DNA from: Chromobacterium sinusclupearum
Lineage (GTDB): Bacteria; Pseudomonadota; Gammaproteobacteria; Burkholderiales; Chromobacteriaceae
Direction of reading: 5' to 3'
Length of the DNA: 64,000 nucleotides
Assembly: GCF_002902845.1 (NCBI RefSeq)
Contig: NZ_PPTF01000078.1
Span: forward strand, 40,248 to 104,247
Below are positions 25,001-31,575 of this stretch, piece after piece; the first letter of the stretch is position 1, and each line of letters starts with the position of its first letter. The translations under genes were made by a program, and so were the position numbers. The notes under the pieces were generated by a model, which saw only the letters and a list, made by a program, of their open reading frames with translations, had not been told where the DNA came from and made no database searches.

Positions 25001-25213
25001 ATGGCCGGCCAACTGGACCACCGTCCGCCGCTGCGCGCCAGCGCGCCGGCCGCCGTGGCCGCGCCCACCATCAACATCACCGTCAACACCACGCCGGGCA
25101 TGAACGAGCAGCAGCTCGCCGCCGTGGTGCAGCGCCAGGTGGCGCAGGCACTGGCCAAAGCCGGCAGCCAGCAAGCCGCCGCGCGCCGTTCACTCTTTGG
25201 AGACTTCGACTAA
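22040..25213 (+). CDS. T: Tail tape measure protein (P2 gpT family)
   Basis: The 1057-residue protein sets tail length. The N-terminal 200 residues are coiled-coil. The middle holds hydrophobic helices (about 545-580 and 740-800), and the C-terminal region has the VINIHSPSRVFATIGGHT-like motif common in tape measures, here LDIHSPSRVFATIGGHTMAG. Longer than P2 gpT (815), so the tail may be longer. It overlaps E' upstream and U downstream. Confidence 0.95.
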   Translation: MNSKLKIEVLLAAVDKLTRPLKQAMAGNQALARAVKESRDQLKQFQAAQSSIDAFRKLTKESKDTGQALAGARQRLEAVRQQMEQAGGASIKLSRKYAAAERAVDKLSMAHRKRLDAARAASAALQKEGIDTRQLSATETTLAARIQETNRALDARQGKLDAVARRQRLLNEAQQRYSQHIAVRDKIAGAGAKAAVGGAAIGATMAMPVMAYAQAEDAATQLKGAMMRAGGVIPPEFEQINRLAEKLGDRLPGTTADFQNMMTMLQRQGMSAQSVLGGLGEAAAYLGVQLKMTPEAAAEFTAKLQDATRTSEKDMMGLVDMIQRGFYAGVDPDNMLEAYKGLGAAMDMMRVKGLEGTKAFAPFVVMMDQAGMRGESAGNAIRKVIAASLNVDKIKKVQQNLRKQKGIALDLDFTNGKGEFGGLDKLMSQLNQLEKLDMVNRLAVLKDIFGDDKETNEVLSKIIDKGKDGYADVVKNLAEQASLQERVNQQLGTLKNLWDAASGTFTNAMVRFGEAISPELKAAAEWIGKLSERLGEWAKENPELANTIMRVLAFTGLALLAFAGLAIAIAGILGPIALARLSLSTLGIRAGGVVEKLVDLRKAGAGAGQSLSGKLSAGAAAAKRASQGLADAWRASSPREPLKRLWAWTKGLKSTLPAAMRAAGARSLELARAMGTGLVDKFKSGKLAVYKYTAALWRAVAAQLALARASAGAKLGAVTQYVKTRGVKGMAMDGLKGGGKLIGGGLAAAASGAASAIMGIGQALMFVGRLAMANPIGLIIGLAALLIYKYWEPIKAWFTGFWEGLKEGLAPLGAIFDQVFAAIGPALEPLRPVWDWLVGAFKAAWEWVSKLLGPVDASKQSLDAAANSGKGFGKWLANLIVIGPELAAKFITVGLDIMSGIVSGIKKGIVWVKDAILGVGDMLPEWLRKKLDIHSPSRVFATIGGHTMAGLEQGIDQGQAGPLASMREAAKRLTAAGAGIAIATAPAMAGQLDHRPPLRASAPAAVAAPTINITVNTTPGMNEQQLAAVVQRQVAQALAKAGSQQAAARRSLFGDFD

Positions 25214-25656
25214 TGCTAGGCATGCCGATGATGGCCCTGGGCCTGTTCGTGTTCACGCTGGACACCCTGCCCTATCAGGATTTCAAACAGCAATACGGCT
25301 GGCGCTGGCCTAGCAATAGCCGCGTGGGCCTGCGCCCGGCCTATCAGTTCCTGGGGCCGGACGAAGAGTGCATCACCCTGTCCGGCCGGCTAATGCCGGA
25401 GCTGACCGGCGGCGAAACCGCCCTCAGCCTGCTGCGCCTGATGGCGGACCAAGGCCGCGCCTGGCCACTGATCGAAGGCACCGGCACGCTATACGGCTAT
25501 TTTGTGGTGGAGAAGATGGACATCAGCCGGCAAGAGTTTTTCAGCGACGGCGCAGCCAGGTGCATAGACTTCACCCTATCGCTCAAGCGCGTGGACGATC
25601 AGCTGCTAGACCTACTCGGCACCGTCACCCACGCCATGCTGGAGCTGATCCAATGA
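25213..25656 (+). CDS. U: Tail terminator-type protein U (P2 gpU family)
   Basis: The 147-residue protein (P2 gpU 159) has the family start MLGMPMMALGLFVFTLDTLP and the hallmark QQYGWRWPSNSRVG. Involved in finishing the tail. The T stop and this ATG overlap (TAATG), and its stop overlaps D (ATGA). Confidence 0.94.
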   Translation: MLGMPMMALGLFVFTLDTLPYQDFKQQYGWRWPSNSRVGLRPAYQFLGPDEECITLSGRLMPELTGGETALSLLRLMADQGRAWPLIEGTGTLYGYFVVEKMDISRQEFFSDGAARCIDFTLSLKRVDDQLLDLLGTVTHAMLELIQ

Positions 25657-26834
25657 GCGCCGCCGGGCAGCTGTTCGAGCAAACCGCCGTCCAGCTGGAT
25701 GGCCTGGCCACGCAAGCGTCGGACGCGCTGCGCCAGCGCCAGCCGCGCAAACCCATCTGCCGCATCCTGCTAGGCGGCAAGGACATCACCCGCAACATCA
25801 CCCCGCGGCTGATCAGCCTAACGCTCACCGACAACAGGGGATTTGAGGCGGACCAGCTGGACATTGTGCTGGACGATGCAGACGGCCGGCTGGACATCCC
25901 GGAACGCGGCGTCACCATCAAGCTGTCGCTGGGTTGGGCCGGCGCGGCGCTGGTGGACAAGGGCAGCTACATCGTGGACGAGGTGGAGCACACCGGCACG
26001 CCGGACACCCTCACCCTACGCGCCCGCGCCACCGACCTGCGCGCCGGCATCGCCACCAAACGCGAAAAGAGCTGGCACCAAACCACCTTGGGCGCCATCG
26101 TGCAGGCCATCGCCAAAGCCAACGGCCTGACGCCGGCTATCCCAGCCTGGCTGGCCAAGCAAAAGATCGAACACATCGACCAAACCAGCGAAAGCGACGC
26201 CAACCTGCTCAGCCGCCTGGCCGAGCAATACGACGCCATCGCCACCGTCAAACAAGGCCGGCTGATCTTCTGCAAAGCAGGCGATGCCGAAACCGTCACC
26301 GGCCAGCCCTTCCCTGCCTGTCTGATCCGGCGCAGCAGCGGCGACAGCCACCGCTTCAACGTGGCGGACCGTAACGCCTACACCGCCGTCAAAGCCTACT
26401 GGCAAGACGTGCGCGGCGCGAAAAAAGGCGAAGTTGTCGTCAACCAAGACACCAAGTTTGAACGCCGTGCCACCGTCACCAAGCTGGGCCGCAAGAGTAA
26501 GCGCACCAAGCTCACCGCCATCCAACAAAAGGGCATCGAACCCAGCAGCGAAAACATCAAAGTCCTGCGCCACGTCTACGTCAGCGAGGCCACCGCGCTG
26601 CAAGGCGCAAAAGCCGCCTGGCAAAAGCTGCAACGCGGCGTGGCCGAATTCTCCATCACCCTGGCCGAAGGCCGGCCGGAGCTATTCCCGGAACTGCCCG
26701 CCCAGGTGCAAGGGTTCAAGCCCGTCATCGACGCCACCGGCTGGGTGCTGAAGAAGGTAACGCATCAGCTGGGTGACGGCGGCTACACCACGGCGCTGGA
26801 GCTGGAGACAAGTTTATATAATACGAAGGATTGA
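25653..26834 (+). CDS. D: Tail hub / late control protein D (P2 gpD family)
   Basis: The 393 residues (P2 gpD 387) form the baseplate hub, related to T4 gp27. Family features include LGGKDITRNITPRLISLTLT and a second domain around DANLLSRLAEQYDAIATVKQ. Last gene of the late cluster. In P2 ogr follows directly; here a low-GC cargo block intervenes and the ogr homologue is 7 kb downstream. Confidence 0.94.
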   Translation: MSAAGQLFEQTAVQLDGLATQASDALRQRQPRKPICRILLGGKDITRNITPRLISLTLTDNRGFEADQLDIVLDDADGRLDIPERGVTIKLSLGWAGAALVDKGSYIVDEVEHTGTPDTLTLRARATDLRAGIATKREKSWHQTTLGAIVQAIAKANGLTPAIPAWLAKQKIEHIDQTSESDANLLSRLAEQYDAIATVKQGRLIFCKAGDAETVTGQPFPACLIRRSSGDSHRFNVADRNAYTAVKAYWQDVRGAKKGEVVVNQDTKFERRATVTKLGRKSKRTKLTAIQQKGIEPSSENIKVLRHVYVSEATALQGAKAAWQKLQRGVAEFSITLAEGRPELFPELPAQVQGFKPVIDATGWVLKKVTHQLGDGGYTTALELETSLYNTKD

Positions 26835-26897
26835 ATTTAATTACTTTGCCGCTTTCCTTAATTACAAATCACACTTATTTAAACCACCACAAAAAAA

Positions 26898-27257
26898 TCA
26901 GAGACTTACGTCATTACCTTCCATAGGCCCATGGAAAACAAAGTAGGTTTTAGCCTTCCTTAATTTTCCATCATCATGATATGGCTGAAACCTCCACTGA
27001 TTAACTGCATCCTCACATGCCTTTCGTACCGCTTGGTCCACGTCCCCCACAACGGTTATATTACTAGTACTCCCATCCTCCTGAATAACAAAATGCACCT
27101 CCACCCTGCCGGAGAAATTTGTTTCACCAGTTGGATATCGCGGACAAACCTTCTTTATAATTTTTAATGGCTCACGACCGACCGGAGAACCAACCATACT
27201 CTCTGCCATTGAAAATACGGCAATTAGAGACAGCAGAATAAATAATAACAATCTCAA
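26898..27257 (-). CDS. Secreted TonB C-terminal domain protein
   Basis: The 119-residue protein has an N-terminal signal sequence (LLLFILLSLIAVFSMAES). A TonB-C fold follows at about 30-112 (YPTGETNFSGRVEVHFVIQE, CEDAVNQWRFQPYHDDG). It lacks the Pro-rich spacer of a working TonB, so it cannot span the periplasm like TonB; if the hydrophobic segment is cleaved, it is free in the periplasm. The gene is AT-rich and is cargo downstream of D. It may mimic or block TonB, but that is speculation. Confidence 0.7.
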   Translation of the reverse strand: MRLLLFILLSLIAVFSMAESMVGSPVGREPLKIIKKVCPRYPTGETNFSGRVEVHFVIQEDGSTSNITVVGDVDQAVRKACEDAVNQWRFQPYHDDGKLRKAKTYFVFHGPMEGNDVSL

Positions 27258-27312
27258 AACAACCTACCTCAAATAAATTGCAGAGCAAGCGATCAGGAAA
27301 ATGAAGAACAAA

Positions 27313-28026
27313 TTAATCCATCTCAATAACAAAATGATTGTCATTTGGGCCTCCCCCCCCTCCTCCGCCCCCACCACCAGTCGAGCCATCATAAATAGTA
27401 GGTTCACTACACTCTACATATCCGCTACTTGAACCCAAACTACCCATACCACCTACCACGGCATTATTTACGTTGTTCAAATGAGCAGCATCTACACCCT
27501 CGCACCCTCCGCCACCAACGGTAGCGGGTTTTGGCGGCGGTTGCTTCGGTGGTTGTTTATGAGTAATAATTACACCTATACCATCTTTGCAATCCGAAAT
27601 TGTATCATCTACACTCTTTGTATAAAGAAGTACATCCTTCGCAATTTGCACAGCAGCTTTTCCAACCTTGTATTCTGGCAATATAAATAGTGAAGCCACA
27701 TCCCATGCGCAATTTGCAAACTTTCCAGCATCCTTTACGTAGAAATCACTTGGCACTTTTGGATCATAAGGCTCAAACCCCGTAGGCGGCGCTTTTCCAC
27801 TTGCTTGTGACTTGGGCTTTTCATAGACAATAGCCTTTTCCAAAACAGATCCATCTTTATTGCTAAGCGTCACAATAGCTGCAGGTGTTCCTGCATTTGG
27901 ATCAATCTTAGTGTAATCCTCAGGAGGAGGCCCATCATTCGCAGTGGTATTGACTCTACTGCCTTGAGTATTATTATTTAATAATGAATCGCCAGTTGTC
28001 ATACGGCCAAGTGATCTTAACATCAA
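27313..28026 (-). CDS. Hypothetical protein with Gly-rich C-terminal stretch, AT-rich cargo
   Basis: The 237-residue protein was not recognised. An N-terminal Asn/Thr-rich segment and a Pro-rich linker (KQPPKQPPPKP) are visible. Then come several Cys residues and, near the end, ten consecutive glycines before PNDNHFVIEMD. Part of the poly-Gly is encoded by a run of eight G on the coding strand (C at 27353-27360), a place where slippage could change the C-terminus. It lies 55 bp upstream of the TonB-C gene on the same strand, so they may be cotranscribed. No signal peptide is evident. Confidence 0.6.
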   Translation of the reverse strand: MMLRSLGRMTTGDSLLNNNTQGSRVNTTANDGPPPEDYTKIDPNAGTPAAIVTLSNKDGSVLEKAIVYEKPKSQASGKAPPTGFEPYDPKVPSDFYVKDAGKFANCAWDVASLFILPEYKVGKAAVQIAKDVLLYTKSVDDTISDCKDGIGVIITHKQPPKQPPPKPATVGGGGCEGVDAAHLNNVNNAVVGGMGSLGSSSGYVECSEPTIYDGSTGGGGGGGGGGPNDNHFVIEMD

Positions 28027-28524
28027 CTACTCCAGACATAATGAAAAATGCCGGACAATTATCATTTGGCATAAGTTTCTAAATTGTTAATTTATGAAGT
28101 TAATTATTTTTTTTTATTAACAAAACATAAAATTTTAATTTAATGCTAACAGCAACGTTATTAATTCCAATAAAAACAAAAAATGACATAAGAATTTTAA
28201 TGCTCAACAAGTACCTTGTCTCATATTTGCTGCACTGCCGCACAGATTTCCGCGCACACAAGCTCGCAACCAGCCCTACGAAAGGGTCTTCAGACACACC
28301 AACTCGCACAATAAATAGTTGTACCTGCCACAAGCGGCCAGCAAGCACGCGCTATAAGATTGGGAACAGAACCGACGACAACCTACTGGCACCGCCAAGA
28401 TATTGTTGAAAGTGGTAGACCAGCGCCCGGAGGTGCTGCGAGAGCTCAAACACGCGTAAGAGAGTGCTACTGTGGCGGGCAGCTGCACAACAGCGTTTCG
28501 ACCACCCTAACTACTGGCCAAATC
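28027..28524. other. AT-rich intergenic segment, no convincing gene
   Basis: The first 170 bp are strongly AT-rich and probably hold the leftward promoter of the 237-aa gene. The remainder is mixed and GC-richer, leading into the small repeated ORF. Short open frames here lack a ribosome-binding site or recognisable features. Confidence 0.5.
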
Positions 28525-28758
28525 ATGGCCGACATCACCTTTAATGCGCGGCAGGATGTCCAGGAAAGATTCGATGCTGCCCTGTCCCGATTCACCAGCG
28601 ACAGCGCCAAGCCCCGCAACACCCTGCTTGTCTGCGCCCCTCGCGAGGTCTGCATGGCAGCGCTGTTTGCTTTGCACACCGTCGGCCGCTCGCCCCTCCA
28701 GCGGCTGGACAATGAAAAAGCGCCTCTTACGGGAGGCGCTTGTTTGGTTCTGCGATGA
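28525..28758 (+). CDS. Small ORF of a locally repeated family (copy 1)
   Basis: The 77-residue frame begins MADITFNARQDVQERFDAAL and contains the family core PREVCMAALFALHTVGRSP. The last 25 residues read through an intrinsic terminator, so the true end may be earlier in other copies. Related sequence occurs at 29966-30124, 29751-29822 (3' part) and, decayed, at 40787-40965. Changes between copies keep PREVC and AALFA. It is either a small-protein family or a non-coding repeat with an incidental frame. Confidence 0.5.
   Translation: MADITFNARQDVQERFDAALSRFTSDSAKPRNTLLVCAPREVCMAALFALHTVGRSPLQRLDNEKAPLTGGACLVLR
28718..28744 (+). terminator. Repeated terminator, copy 1
   Basis: AAGCGCCTC / GAGGCGCTT stem followed by TGTTTG. 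The same stem and preceding AATGAAA occur at 29833, 30164, 30657 and 40977. Confidence 0.65.
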
Positions 28759-28796
28759 TATGGGCGGTTGTCATTCCGCTTTCATCCTGTAAAGCT

Positions 28797-28824
28797 GGTG
28801 GATCGCCCCTTCGGGGCATCCACC
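28797..28824. repeat. REP-like palindrome, copy 1
   Basis: GGTGGAT-cGCCCC-ttc-GGGGC-ATCCACC forms a hairpin and is followed by CCTACGAGC. Three more copies lie within 1.6 kb. Confidence 0.7.
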
Positions 28825-28851
28825 CTACGAGCAGATTCAGGTCAATCCAGC

Positions 28852-28870
28852 AATATCCGGGGTACGCGGT
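28852..28870. repeat. Short repeated tag ATATCCGGGGTACGCGGT, copy 1
   Basis: The same tag (with up to two changes) recurs at 30279, 30359 and 30735, often after a REP-like palindrome, so both belong to one composite repeat. Confidence 0.6.
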
Positions 28871-28906
28871 CCTAATTTAGGCATCCTAAATTTTACCAAC
28901 CGGAGC

Positions 28907-29482
28907 TTATTCATTTTTTTTAGAGCAGATATAATTATAGTAAACACCTACGTGACCCCAGCTTTTTTCAGCAGCATCACGAAATGTTAAAACAATACTA
29001 TAAAATTTACTAGGGGAAAAATTTACATAGCCACCATCCCACCCCCCAGATATCGACACATCTTTCCCTAGCAATTTTTCATCACAAAAAGCAAGATAGC
29101 GCTCAACGGTAGATTTATTTGTATCGCCTACATTATTTTTTGTAACCAACCATGATTCATAGAAATGCTGATCGCCCTGATTTAAAAGCCGCGGCGGGGT
29201 CATGAAATAGCCAGGCTCAATCTCGAATAAATTTCCAGCTGCATATGCATCAGAAAATGACTTCACTACGCTGGCCTTATATTTAATCTCGTCACCAGTT
29301 GAATCGCCATTCATTTCTTTAACTATTTTTCTTAATCTTATTTCATCTTTATCGGTCTGACTCAGGAATTTTATATTGAATCCGCCCGCACCAGCAAATC
29401 CATTCAAAAACCCTCCAAGATCAAATGCATACACTCCTGTACAATAAAATATTGCCATCAAAGTTAATATATACTTTTTCAT
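28907..29482 (-). CDS. Secreted hypothetical protein, AT-rich cargo
   Basis: The 191-residue protein has a clear cleavable signal peptide (MKKYILTLMAIFYCTGVYA). The mature domain is soluble, with RLRKIVKEMNGDSTGDEIKY and GYFMTPPRLLNQGDQHFYES and two Cys in its C-terminal half. Family not recognised. Base composition is much lower in GC than phage late genes, pointing to recent acquisition. It is on the same strand as the TonB-C and Gly-rich genes, with the repeat segment between them, so one cargo block is likely. Confidence 0.65.
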   Translation of the reverse strand: MKKYILTLMAIFYCTGVYAFDLGGFLNGFAGAGGFNIKFLSQTDKDEIRLRKIVKEMNGDSTGDEIKYKASVVKSFSDAYAAGNLFEIEPGYFMTPPRLLNQGDQHFYESWLVTKNNVGDTNKSTVERYLAFCDEKLLGKDVSISGGWDGGYVNFSPSKFYSIVLTFRDAAEKSWGHVGVYYNYICSKKNE

Positions 29483-29750
29483 AACAGCTCCTTAACTATA
29501 CTCATTAAACGTGCAATCTTGACCAAAGGGAAGAAAGCAAACTTTTACATGACATTAAAAATTAATACTGTTCATAGCCCATCTCAGCAAAAGCTGGGCT
29601 TCGTAAGTTCACCCTTCTGACCTACGGCCCTTAGCAAAGTCGCATTAAACGCGCATCAAACTGCAGTCGAAGCAAATATCTTCTCCAAGCAGGATCAATG
29701 ATTTTTACATTTTGTTAATAAATTGTAAACACGCATGCGCAATGTGTTCC

Positions 29751-29822
29751 ATGTCATGAATGGCATGGAGGCGCTGTTTGCTTTATGCACCGTCGGCCGC
29801 TCGCCCCAAGCCACCAGCCCAG
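29751..29822 (+). pseudogene. 3' remnant of the repeated small ORF
   Basis: GGCGCTGTTTGCTTTATGCACCGTCGGCCGCTCG-type sequence matches the end of copy 1 (GCGCTGTTTGCTTTGCAC...), but the upstream half is missing. A terminator copy follows, as for the other members. Confidence 0.5.
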
Positions 29823-29832
29823 GACAATGAAA

Positions 29833-29861
29833 GAGCGCCTCTTGCGAGAGGCGCGTGTTTT
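29833..29861 (+). terminator. Repeated terminator, copy 2
   Basis: GAGCGCCTCTTGCGAGAGGCGCGT with a following T run. Same preceding GACAATGAAA as the other copies; slightly divergent stem. Confidence 0.6.
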
Positions 29862-29908
29862 GTGTGGCGATGATATTCGCGGCAGCTATCGCGCCCCCTT
29901 GGCAAAGC

Positions 29909-29936
29909 GGTGGATCGCCCCTGTGGGGCATCCACC
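29909..29936. repeat. REP-like palindrome, copy 2
   Basis: GGTGGATCGCCCC-tgt-GGGGCATCCACC followed by CTACGAGC. It directly precedes the second small ORF. Confidence 0.7.
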
Positions 29937-29965
29937 CTACGAGCTGGTTCGAGTCGGCCAAGATC

Positions 29966-30124
29966 GTGGCCGACATCGCCATAAATAGAGGCAGCGAGGT
30001 GCAGGACGCATTCGATGCCGCAATATCAAACATGGCCAGCGGCTGCGCCCGCCCGCACAAGGTTCTGCTGATCAGCACTCCACGCGAGGTCTGCGTGGCT
30101 GCGCTGTTTGCTTGCCTGTCGTAG
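29966..30124 (+). CDS. Small ORF of the repeated family (copy 2)
   Basis: A GTG start (context AGATCGTGGCCGACATCGCC, matching the ATG of copy 1) gives 52 residues: VADIAINRGSEVQDAFDAAI at the start and PREVCVAALFACLS at the end. It stops before the terminator copy at 30164. Compared with copy 1 the spacing of PREVC from the start is kept without frameshifts, which favours a coding role. No function is known. Confidence 0.5.
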   Translation: MADIAINRGSEVQDAFDAAISNMASGCARPHKVLLISTPREVCVAALFACLS

Positions 30125-30163
30125 CAGACTCACCCGAGCACCACCAGCGGCAGGGCAATGAAA

Positions 30164-30190
30164 AAGCGCCTCTTGCCGGAGGCGCTTGTT
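30164..30190 (+). terminator. Repeated terminator, copy 3
   Basis: AAGCGCCTC / GAGGCGCTT stem then TGTTTG. The following 40 bp (TTCTGCGATGATATGGGCGG onward) also match copy 1. Confidence 0.65.
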
Positions 30191-30242
30191 TGGTTCTGCG
30201 ATGATATGGGCGGCTGTCATTGCGCTTTCATCCTGCAAAGCT

Positions 30243-30270
30243 GGTGGATCGCCCCTGCGGGGCATCCACG
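30243..30270. repeat. REP-like palindrome, copy 3
   Basis: GGTGGATCGCCCC-tgc-GGGGCATCCACG, one base off the palindrome at the end, then the repeated tag at 30279-30297. Confidence 0.68.
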
Positions 30271-30317
30271 AACTTTGCGATATCCAGTGTACGCGGTGTC
30301 TTTGCAGACAACAAAGC

Positions 30318-30345
30318 GGTGGATCGCCCCTGCGGGGCATCCACC
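30318..30345. repeat. REP-like palindrome, copy 4
   Basis: Perfect GGTGGATCGCCCC-tgc-GGGGCATCCACC followed by CTACGAGC and the tag at 30359-30377. It ends 30 bp before the HigA fragment. Confidence 0.7.
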
Positions 30346-30375
30346 CTACGAGCTTTGTGATATCCGGGGTACGCG

Positions 30376-30603
30376 GTGGTAGACCGCTACGAGCAGGCAC
30401 ACCACCCTGCAAATCAGGTCAGCGGCCTCGATGCATTGCGGTTTCTCATGCAGGAACACGGACTGCAACTTGGCGACATGACAGAGATTGGCAGTCCAGT
30501 GACGGTGGCCGAGGTGCTGGCCGGCGCGCGCGAACTGAGCCTACGCCAAGTAAAACAGCTGGCTGCTCGCTTCGGCGTCAGTCCTGCAACCTTCATCGAC
30601 TGA
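30376..30603 (+). pseudogene. 5'-truncated HigA-type antitoxin
   Basis: The 75-residue frame matches the C-terminal DNA-binding half of HigA antitoxins: GLDALRFLMQEHGLQLGDMT, EIGSPVTVAEVLAGAREL and LAARFGVSPATFID. Full HigA proteins are about 130 residues, and the missing 5' part is replaced by the repeated tag that now supplies a GTG. No HigB toxin is nearby. It could still make a DNA-binding fragment, but it looks like a remnant left by rearrangement through the repeats. Confidence 0.65.
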
Positions 30604-31471
30604 TCCACTGCCGCCGGTGGATAGACCTGTGCGCAACCTCCGCCAGGGCAATGACAAAGCGCCTCTCACTGGAGGCGCTTATTTTTTGGGCGGCTGTTGT
30701 AGCCAGCAGCGGCACAACAGCGCGGTCCGCCGCAGATCCGGGGTACGCGGTCGATAGAAAGGTTAGGCGTCGGGTTAACTGAGAGGCAACATGATGCCGC
30801 CTGCCCCCCCCCTGCGCCCCCCCCATATAAGCCATCAATCTCTCGGCAACAGCGGCAGCCTCCTTGTTCATGGCATCAAGGTCAACGCTCCACTTCATGT
30901 TGTAGAACTTCCGCTCCTTGGAGATGTACAGGCGAATCGGGTAGACCCGCGGCTCTACCGCCTCCCAATGAGACAAGATCATATTGTATGCCGCTATGGG
31001 GGAGGGTGGATTTTTCGCCTCGGATATTGTGAGATTCGCTTCGTCGAGATACTCATCGAAGTGCTCAAGTGTGTTTCGAACCTTTACGTTGAGCAGCTCG
31101 GTGAGATGAACCCCATCGAGAATACTCTTGAGCGCAGCGACGCGTGCACGCCGGAGTCGATACTGACGACCGGACTCGCCGTTTAGCTTGGCACTTGGGG
31201 TATTGAGGAATTTCTTGAGGTTCGCTGCGTCGGAAAGGACAGATGCAATCAGCGAATGTAGCTCTGGATTTACCTCCAAGACAGAGCCATTTTCTGGTAC
31301 CGTTACTTCGTTGAAGAGGCGTTCGGTCTTCTGACAGATAGCGTTCGCAAGCCACCAAAGTTCGTGAACGTAGAGTGGGAAGAGCTTGGTGTCTTCTGGC
31401 TTCAGGTCTTGGGATTTCGGCATTGGCTTTACGATCTCCTGGATATACGCGGGTTTTGCTTTTCTTGACAC
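30593..31471 (-). CDS. Hypothetical protein with repeat-derived, possibly phase-variable C-terminus
   Basis: The 292-residue frame was not recognised. The first 225 residues look like a genuine soluble helical protein (LYVHELWWLANAICQKTERL, VKVRNTLEHFDEYLDEANL). After MAYMGG the frame crosses two G runs (9 and 8 on the coding strand) and then translates a terminator copy and a repeated tag, so the last 60 residues are probably not ancestral. One base lost in a G run would end the protein within about 15 codons. The start may be MPKSQDLKPE at 31423, which has AGGAG upstream, rather than the GTG at 31471. Confidence 0.55.
   Translation of the reverse strand: MSRKAKPAYIQEIVKPMPKSQDLKPEDTKLFPLYVHELWWLANAICQKTERLFNEVTVPENGSVLEVNPELHSLIASVLSDAANLKKFLNTPSAKLNGESGRQYRLRRARVAALKSILDGVHLTELLNVKVRNTLEHFDEYLDEANLTISEAKNPPSPIAAYNMILSHWEAVEPRVYPIRLYISKERKFYNMKWSVDLDAMNKEAAAVAERLMAYMGGAQGGGRRHHVASQLTRRLTFLSTAYPGSAADRAVVPLLATTAAQKISASSERRFVIALAEVAHRSIHRRQWISR
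30657..30687 (+). terminator. Repeated terminator, copy 4
   Basis: AAGCGCCTC / GAGGCGCTT stem followed by ATTTTTT, the best U tract of the phage copies. It follows the HigA fragment. Confidence 0.65.
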
Positions 31472-31530
31472 AAAATGCCATTCGAAAATCTAAAGATACC
31501 ACGATTGATTGAAGTGATTCAGATATGACA

Positions 31531-31552
31531 AAGCCCGGCTACGTCCGGGCTT
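31531..31552. terminator. Stem-loop between the repressor and the upstream hypothetical gene
   Basis: AAGCCCGG-ctacgt-CCGGGCTT, an 8-bp stem. Likely ends leftward transcription of the repressor genes before the 292-aa gene. Confidence 0.55.
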
Positions 31553-31575
31553 CTGTTTAGGCGGGTGGGGTTGAC

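Larger units (their letters stand above)
29483..29965. other. Intergenic stretch: AT-rich promoter region then repeat remnants
   Basis: About 270 bp of AT-rich DNA without a gene upstream of the secreted-protein gene, followed by the 3' remnant of a repeat ORF, a terminator copy and a REP-like palindrome. Confidence 0.5.

Noticed and set aside
28100..28348. 82-codon leftward frame upstream of the 237-aa gene
   Set aside because: Lies in the AT-rich promoter region, has no ribosome-binding site and its hydrophobic end comes from poly-A/T DNA.
28797..30377. Could the repeat cluster be a CRISPR array?
   Set aside because: Repeats are palindromes with irregular spacing (80 bp to 1 kb), intermixed with ORFs and terminators; no uniform spacers and no cas genes.
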